From: Tritrichomonas musculus
Taxonomy: Eukaryota > Parabasalia > Tritrichomonadida > Tritrichomonadidae
Direction: 5' to 3'
NCBI GenBank assembly: GCA_039105265.1
Contig: JAPFFF010000006.1
Span: forward strand, 5,084,001 to 5,148,000
DNA length: 64,000 bases
The notes below the pieces were generated by a model. That model searched no databases. It was not told the origin of the DNA and saw nothing but the letters and a program-made list of their open reading frames with translations. Below, in pieces: positions 46,301 through 55,300 of this stretch. A program made the translations under genes and the position numbers. Each line of letters begins with the position of its first letter. The first letter of the stretch is position 1.

Positions 46301-49300
46301 TTTAATATTGCAGTCTTTTTCGAGTTCTTCAATTCGGCCTTGTTTCGCGTTAAGATCATTTCGTTTTCCTTCATTGTCTTTCTCGAGTTCTTCAATGCGT
46401 TGTTGTTTGGCATTGATATCGTTCTGCTTATTGTTGATGTCCTCTTGCTTAGCTGCATTATCTTTCTCAAGTTCTTCAATTCGGCCTTGTTTCGCGTTAA
46501 GATCATTTTGTTTTCCTTCATTGTCTTTCTCGAGTTCTTCAATGCGTTGTTGTTTGTAATTAATATCGTTCTGCTTATTATTGATATCTTCTTGTTTAGA
46601 TGCATTGTCCTTCTCAAGTTCTTCAATTCGGCCTTGCTTGGAGTTGATATCATTTTGTTTGTTTTCATTATCTTTCTCTAATTCTTCAATTCGTTTTTGT
46701 TTGGCATTGATATCGTTCTGCTTATTGTTGATATCTTCTTGCTTAGCTGCATTATCTTTCTCTAATTCTTCAATTCGGCCTTGTTTACCATTGATATCGT
46801 TCTGCTTGTTGTTGATGTCTTCCTGTTTAGCTGCATTGTCTCTTTCAAGTTCTTCTATTCTTTGTTGTTTACCATTGATATCATTTTGCTTATTGTTGAT
46901 GTCTTCTTGCTTAGCTGCATTGTCTTTCTCTAATTCTTCAATGCGTTGTTGTTTGGCATTGATATCGTTCTGCTTATTGTTGATATCTTCTTGCTTAGCT
47001 GCATTATCTTTCTCTAATTCTTCAATTCGGCATTGTTTGGCATTGATATCGTTCTGTTTATTGTTGATATCTTCTTGTTTAATATTGCAGTCTTTTTCGA
47101 GTTCTTCAATTCGGCCTTGTTTCGCGTTAAGATCATTTCGTTTTCCTTCATTGTCTTTCTCGAGTTCTTCAATGCGTTGTTGTTTGGCATTGATATCGTT
47201 CTGCTTATTGTTGATGTCCTCTTGCTTAGCTGCATTATCTTTCTCAAGTTCTTCAATTCGGCCTTGTTTCGCGTTAAGATCATTTTGTTTTCCTTCATTG
47301 TCTTTCTCGAGTTCTTCAATGCGTTGTTGTTTGTAATTAATATCGTTCTGCTTATTATTGATATCTTCTTGTTTAGATGCATTGTCCTTCTCAAGTTCTT
47401 CAATTCGGCCTTGCTTGGAGTTGATATCATTTTGTTTGTTTTCATTATCTTTCTCTAATTCTTCAATTCGTTTTTGTTTGGCATTGATATCGTTCTGTTT
47501 ATTGTTGATATCTTCTTGCTTAGCTGCATTGTCTTTCTCTAATTCTTCAATTCGGCCTTGTTTACCATTGATATCGTTCTGCTTGTTGTTGATGTCTTCC
47601 TGTTTAGCTGCATTGTCTCTTTCAAGTTCTTCTATTCTTTGTTGTTTACCATTGATATCATTTTGCTTATTGTTGATGTCTTCTTGCTTAGCTGCATTAT
47701 CTTTCTCGAGTTCTTCAATGCGTTGTTGTTTGGCATTGATATCGTTTTGTTTATTGTTGATATCTTCTTGCTTAGCTGCATTATCTTTCTCTAATTCTTC
47801 AATTCGGCCTTGTTTGGCAATGATATCATTTTGTTTGTTGTTGATGTCTTCCTGTTTAGCGTCGTTATCTTTCTCAAGCTCTTCGATTCTCCCTTGCTTA
47901 GCATTGATATCATTTTGTTTGTTGTTGATGTCTTCTTGTTTGGCGGCATTGTCTCTTTCTAATTCTTCGATTCTTCCTTGTTTGGCATTTATATCATTTT
48001 GTTTGTTGTTGATATCTTCTTGTTTGGCGGCATTGCCCCTCTCGAGTTCTTCTATTCTTCCTTGTTTAGCGTTTATATCATTCTGTTTGTGGTTGATGTC
48101 CTCCTGTTTAGCAGCATTGTCTTTCTCTAATTCTTCAATTCGGCTTTGTTTAGCATTTATATCATTTTGCTTGTCTGAATTGTCTTTTTCAAGTTCTTCA
48201 ATACGTTGTTGTTTACCATTTATATCATTTTGCTTGTTGTTGATGTATTCTTGTTTGGCGGCATTATCTCTTTCAAGTTCTTCGATTCTTCTTTGTTTAG
48301 CATTGATATCGTTTTGTTTTCCTTCATTATCTCTTTCGAGTTCTTCGATTCTTTGTTGTTTGTCATTGATGTCCTCCTGCTTAGCTGCATTGTCTTTCTC
48401 AAGTTCTTCGATTCTTCCTTGTTTCGCGTTAATATCATTTTGTTTAGCAGCGTTGTCTTTTTCAAGCTCTTCAATTCTATCTTGCTTAGCATTGATGTCT
48501 TTTTGTTTTCCTTCATTATCTTTCTCGAGTTCTTCAATGCGTTGTTGCTTACCGTTGATGTCATTCTGCTTGTTATTGATGTCTTCTTGTTTAGATGCAT
48601 TGTCTTTTTCAAGTTCTTCAATGTGATGTTGTTTATTGTTGATATCATTCTGTTTGTTTTCATTTTCTTTTTCAAGTTCTTCAATTCGTGTTTGTTTCTC
48701 ATCATTTTCTTTAGATCGATCATTCAATTGGATTTCTCGTGTTTGAACTGTTTCTTTCAATGTCGAAATCTTTTGTTTCTTACGACCTGTCTTTGCAACA
48801 AGTTCTTCGATTCTTTGTAGTTTTGCATTAATATCATTCTGCTTATTGTTGATGTCTTCTTGTTTGGCTGCATTATCTCTTTCAAGTTCTTCAATTCTTC
48901 CTTGTTTAGCATTGATGTCATTTTGTTTTCCTTCATTGTCTCTCTCTAGTTCCTCAATACGTTGCTGTTTAGCATTGATATCATTCTGTTTGTTGTTGAT
49001 GTCTTCTTGCTTGGAAGCATTGTCTTTCTCTAATTCTTCAATTCTTCCTTGTTTAGCATTGATGTCATTCTGCTTGTTGTTGATGTCTTCTTGTTTGGCA
49101 GCATTGTCTTTTTCTAGTTCTTCAATTCTTCCTTGTTTAGCATTGATGTCATTCTGTTTGTTGTTGATGTCTTCTTGTTTGGTATTACAATCCCTCTCTA
49201 ATTCTTCAATTCGACTTTGTTTAGCATTAATATCATTCTGTTTGTTGTTGATGTCTTCCTGTTTTGCATTACAGTCCTTTTCAAGTTCCTCAATTCGGCC

Positions 49301-52300
49301 TTGTTTGGCGTTTATGTCGTTTTGCTTGTTATTGATGTCATTTTGTTTGGCTTCATTGTCTCTCTCTAGTTCCTCAATACGTTGTTGTTTAGCATTGATG
49401 TCATTCTGTTTGTTGTTGATGTCTTCTTGCTTGGCTGCATTGTCCCTCTCGAGTTCTTCAATTCTTCCTTGCTTAGCATTGATGTCGTTTTGTTTTCCTT
49501 CATTGTCTTTCTCGAGTTCTTCAATGCGTTGTTGTTTGCTGTTAATATCGTTTTGTTTGTTGTTGATGTCTTCTTGTTTAGATGCATTGTCATTTTCTAG
49601 TTCTTCAATACGTTGTTGTTTAGCATTGATGTCATTCTGTTTGTTGTTGATATCGTCCTGTTTAGCAGCATTATCTTGCTCTAATTCTTCAATTCTACCT
49701 TGCTTGGAATTGATGTCGTTTTGCTTGCCTTCATTGTCTTTTTCGAGTTCTTCGATGCGTTGTTGTTTAGTATTGATATCATTCTGTTTGGCTTCATTGT
49801 CTTTCTCAAGTTCTTCTATCCTTCCTTGTTTCGCGTTGATATCATTTTGCTTATTATTGATGTCTTCCTGCTTAGCACTGCAGTCCTTTTCAAGATCTTC
49901 AATTCGTCTTTGTTTAGAATCGATGTCATTCTGTTTTCCTTCATTGTCCTTCTCAAGATCTTCAATACGTTGTTGTTTGCTGTTAATATCGTTCTGCTTA
50001 TTATTAATGTCTTCTTGCTTAGCTGCATTGTCTTTCTCAAGTTCTTCTATCCTTCCTTGTTTCGCGTTGATATCTTCTTGCTTAGCTGCATTGTCTTTCT
50101 CTAATTCTTCAATATGTTTTTGTTTAGCATTGATATCGTTCTGTTTGTTGTCAATGTCTTCTTGTTTAGCTTTATTATCATTTTCAAGTTCTTCGATCTT
50201 TTGTTGTTTACTGTTGATATCATTCTGCTTGGTTTCGTTATCTTTTTCAAGCTCTTCGATTCTTTCTTGCTTTGAGTTGATGTCGTTCTGTTTATTATTA
50301 ATGTCTTCCTGCTTAGATGCATTGTCTTTCTCTAATTCTTCAATATGTTTTTGTTTAGCATTGATATCATTCTGCTTGTTGTCAATATCTTCTTGTTTAG
50401 CTTTATTATCATTTTCGAGTTCTTCGATCTTTTGTTGCTTATTGTTGATGTCATTCTGCTTGGTTTCGTTTTCTTTTTCAAGCTCTTCAATTCTTTCTTG
50501 CTTTGAGTTGATGTCGTTCTGTTTATTATTAATGTCTTCCTGCTTAGATGCATTGTCTTTCTCTAATTCTTCAATATGTTTTTGTTTAGCATTGATATCA
50601 TTCTGCTTGTTGTCAATATCTTCTTGTTTAGCTTTATTATCATTTTCGAGTTCTTCGATCTTTTGTTGTTTATTGTTGATGTCATTCTGCTTGGTTTCGT
50701 TATCTTTTTCAAGCTCTTCGATTCTTTCTTGCTTTGAGTTGATGTCGTTCTGCTTGGTTTCATTATCTTTTTCAAGCTCTTCAATTCTTTCTTGCTTTGA
50801 GCTGATGTCGTTCTGTTTATTATTGATGTCTTCTTGTTTGGCTGCATTGTCTTTCTCAAGTTCTTCAATGTGTTGTTGCTTGGCATTGATGTCATTTTGT
50901 TTGTTGTTGATGTCTTCTTGTTTGGAAGCATTATCTTTTTCGAGCTCTTCGATCTTTTGCTGTTTGCCGTTGATATCATTCTGTTTGCCTTCATTCTCTT
51001 TCTCAAGTTCTTCGATTCTTCCTTGTTTAGCATTAATGTCGTCATGCTTAGCAGCATTATCTTTCTCTAATTCTTCAATTCTTCCTTGCTTAGTATTGAT
51101 GTCATTTTGTTTTTCTTCATTGTCTTTCTCGAGTTCTTCAATTCTCTGCTGTTTGGCACTGATATCATTCTGCTTGTTGTTGATGTCTTCTTGTTTAGAA
51201 TTGTTGTCTTTCTCAAGTTCTTCAATTTTTTGAAGTTTAGCACTGATTTCATTTTGCATGTTGCTGCTTTCTTTCTCAAGCTCTTCAATGTGCTGTTGCT
51301 TGGCATTAATATCATTTTGTTTATCGTTACTTTCCTTCTCTAATTCTTCGATTCTCTGTTGTTTAGAATTGATGTCGTTCTGTTTATTGTTGATATCTTC
51401 TTGTTTTGCATTGTTATCTTTTTCGAGTTCTTCGATGTGTTGCTGTTTAGCATTGATATCATTTTGTTTATCGTTGTTATCTTTCTCGAGTTCTTCAATG
51501 TGCTGTTGTTTGTTTTGTGTTTCTTCTTCGAGTGTTTTGATTTGTGTTTTCTGTGTGTCACACTCGGTTCTTAGATCGTTCATTTGATGTTCAAGTTCTT
51601 CTTTTGCTGTAGACAAAGCTTCAATTCGTTCGTTTTGTTCGGCTCTCATCGTTTCTTGTTCTTTGGCTGAATCATTAAGTTGGATTTCACGTGTTTGGAT
51701 GGTTTGTTTAGAAATTTCAACTTCTTTTGAAAGTTCTTCGATTTGCTGCTGCTTGTTATTGATGTCATTTTGTTTATCATTGGTTTCTTTCTCTAATTCT
51801 TCAATTCTTTGTTGCTTAGCATTAATGTCATTTTGTTTGTTGTTGATGTCTTCTTGTTTAGCTGCATTGTCTTTTTCAAGTTCTTCGATTCTGCCTTGTT
51901 TAGCATTGATGTCATTCTGCTTGTTATTGATGTCTTCTTGTTTAGCCGCATTGTCTCTTTCTAATTCTTCAATTCTACCTTGTTTAGAATCAATGTCATT
52001 CTGTTTGCCTTCATTATCTTTCTCAAGTTCTTCAATGCGTTGTTGCTTGGCATTGATGTCATTCTGTTTATCGCCATTCTCTTTCTCAAGTTCTTCAATT
52101 TTTTGAAGTTTAGCGCTGATTTCATTTTGCATGTTGCTGCTTTCTTTCTCAAGCTCTTCAATGTACTGCTGCTTGGCATTGATATCTTCTTGTTTAGCAT
52201 TACGGTCCTTTTCGAGTTCTTCTATTTGTTGTTGTTTAGAATTGATATCATTCTGTTTGTCCGAATTGTCTTTCTCAAGCTCAGAGATTCTTTGCTGTTT

Positions 52301-55300
52301 AACATTGATGTCTTCTTGCTTATCAGAGTTATCTTTCTCAAGTTCTTCAATGCGTTGTTGTTTAGAATTGATATCATTTTGCTTATTATTGATGTCTTCT
52401 TGTTTGGCATTATTGTCTTTTTCTAACTCTTCAATTTTCTGTTGTTTGTCATTGATGTCATTCTGCTTGTCTGCATTGTCTTTCTCAAGTTCTTCAATCT
52501 TTTGTTGTTTAGTGTTGATATCGTTCTGTTTATCATTTGTTTCTTTCTCTAATTCTTCAATCCGCTGCTGTTTGGTATTGATATCGTTTTGCTTATTGTC
52601 GGTGTCTTCTTGTTTAGCATTATTCTCTTTCTCAAGTTCTTCAATGCGCTGTTGTTTAGCATTGATGTCATTTTGCTTGTCATTTGTTTCTTTCTCGAGT
52701 TCTTCAATGCGTTGTTGTTTAGAATTGATATCATTTTGTTTGCTGTTGATATCTTCTTGTTTGGAATTGTTGTCTTTTTCTAGCTCTTCAATGCGATGCT
52801 GTTTAGCATTGATGTCGTTCTGCTTGTCACTTGTTTCTTTCTCAAGTTCTTCAATTTTCTGTTGCTTCGTGTTGATTTCATTCTGTTTGTTGTTGATGTC
52901 TTCTTGTTTGGCATTATTGTCTTTTTCTAACTCTTCAATTTTCTGTTGTTTGTCATTGATGTCATTCTGCTTGTCTGCATTGTCTTTCTCAAGTTCTTCA
53001 ATCTTTTGTTGTTTGGTGTTGATATCGTTCTGTTTATCATTTGTTTCTTTCTCTAATTCTTCAATCCGCTGCTGTTTGGTATTGATATCGTTTTGCTTAT
53101 TGTCGGTGTCTTCTTGTTTAGCATTATTCTCTTTCTCAAGTTCTTCAATGCGCTGTTGTTTAGCATTGATGTCATTTTGCTTGTCATTTGTTTCTTTCTC
53201 GAGTTCTTCAATGCGTTGTTGTTTAGAATTGATATCATTTTGCTTATTATTGATGTCTTCTTGTTTGGCATTATTGTCTTTTTCTAACTCTTCAATTTTC
53301 TGTTGTTTGTCATTGATGTCATTCTGCTTGTCTGCATTGTCTTTCTCGAGTTCTTCAATCTTTTGTTGTTTAGTGTTGATATCGTTCTGTTTATCATTTG
53401 TTTCTTTCTCTAATTCTTCAATCCGCTGCTGTTTGGTATTGATATCGTTTTGCTTATTGTCGGTGTCTTCTTGTTTAGCACTGTTCTCTTTCTCAAGCTC
53501 TTCAATTCTCTGCTGCTTGGAATTGAGTTCATTCTGCTTGTTGATTATCTCTTCTTGTTTATCATTGTTGTCTTTTTCGAGCTCTTCAATTCGTTGCTGC
53601 TTAGCATTGATGTCGCTCTGCTTGTCACTTGTTTCTTTCTCGAGTTCTTCGATTCTCTGTTGCTTTTTATTGATGTCTTCTTGCTTAGAACTGTTTTCAT
53701 TCTCAAGTTCTTCAATCTTCTGTTGCTTTGAGTTAATATCATTCTGCTTATCATTTGTTTCTTTTTCGAGTTCTTCAATGCGTTGTTGCTTACTATTGAT
53801 GTCTTCTTGTTTAGAACTGTTGTCTTTCTCAAGTTCTTCTATCTTCTGTTGCTTAGTATTGATGTCATCTTGCTTGCTACTTGCTTCTTTCTCTAATTCT
53901 TCAATTCTTTGTTGTTTAGTATTTATATCGTTTTGTTTGCTGTCTGTGTCTTCTTGTTTAGCACTGTTCTCTTTCTCAAGTTCTTCAATTCTGCCTTGCT
54001 TGGCATTGATGTCATTTTGTTTATCATTGTTGTCCTTTTCGAGCTCTTCAATGCGCTGCTGTTTGGCATTGATGTCGTTCTGCTTGTCTTCATTGTCTTT
54101 CTCGAGTTCTTCAATGCGTTGTTGTTTAGAATTGATATCGTTCTGCTTGTTGTTGATATCTTCTTGTTTAGAATTGTTGTCTTTCTCAAGTTCTTCAATT
54201 TTTTGAAGTTTAGCACTGATTTCATTTTGCATGTTGCTGCTTTCTTTCTCAAGCTCCTCAATGTGCTGTTGTTTGGCATTGATTTCATTCTGCTTTTCAC
54301 TAGTTTCTTTCTCAAGTTCTTCGATTCGTTGTTGCTTAGAATTGATATCTTCTTGTTTGGTGTTGTTGTCTTTCTCCAACTCTTCAATCTTCTGTTGCTT
54401 AGTGTTGATGTCGTTCTGTTTATCATTCGTTTCTTTCTCTAATTCTTCAATGCGTTGCTGCTTGGTATTGATATCATTTTGCTTGCTGTCTGTGTCTTCT
54501 TGTTTAGCATTATTCTCTTTCTTGAGCTCTTCAATGTGCTGTTGTTTGTCTGAATTGTCTTTCTCAAGTTCTTCGATTCTCTGCTGCTTAGCATTGATAT
54601 CGTTCTGCTTATCACTACTGTCCTTCTCGAGTTCTTCAATTCTCTGTTGTTTAGAATTAATTTCGTTCTGTTTGTTGTTAATGTCTTCTTGTTTGGCATT
54701 GTTGTCTTTCTCAAGTTCTTCAATTTTTTGAAGTTTAGCACTGATTTCGTTTTGCATGTTGCTGCTTTCTTTCTCAAGCTCTTCAATGTGCTGTTGCTTG
54801 GCATTGATGTCATTTTGTTTCTCGTTACTGTCTTTCTCTAGTTCTTCAATTCTCTGTTGTTTAGAATTGATTTCATTCTGTTTATTAACAATGTCTTCTT
54901 GCTTAGCACTGTTATCTTTCTCAAGTTCTTCGATTTTCTGTTGCTTAGTGTTGATGTCATTTTGTTTATCATTTGTTTCTTTCTCTAATTCTTCGATTCT
55001 TTGTTGTTTGATATTGATATCATCTTGTTTGTCGTTACTTTCTTTCTCTAGTTCTTCGATTCTCTGTTGTTTAGTATTGATTTCATTCTGTTTATTAACA
55101 ATTTCTTCTTGCTTAGCACTGTTATCTTTCTCAAGTTCTTCGATTTTCTGTTGCTTAGTGTTGATGTCATTTTGTTTATCATTTGTTTCTTTCTCTAATT
55201 CTTCGATTCTTTGTTGTTTGATATTGATATCATCTTGTTTGTCGTTACTTTCTTTCTCTAGTTCTTCGATTCTCTGTTGTTTAGTATTGATTTCATTCTG

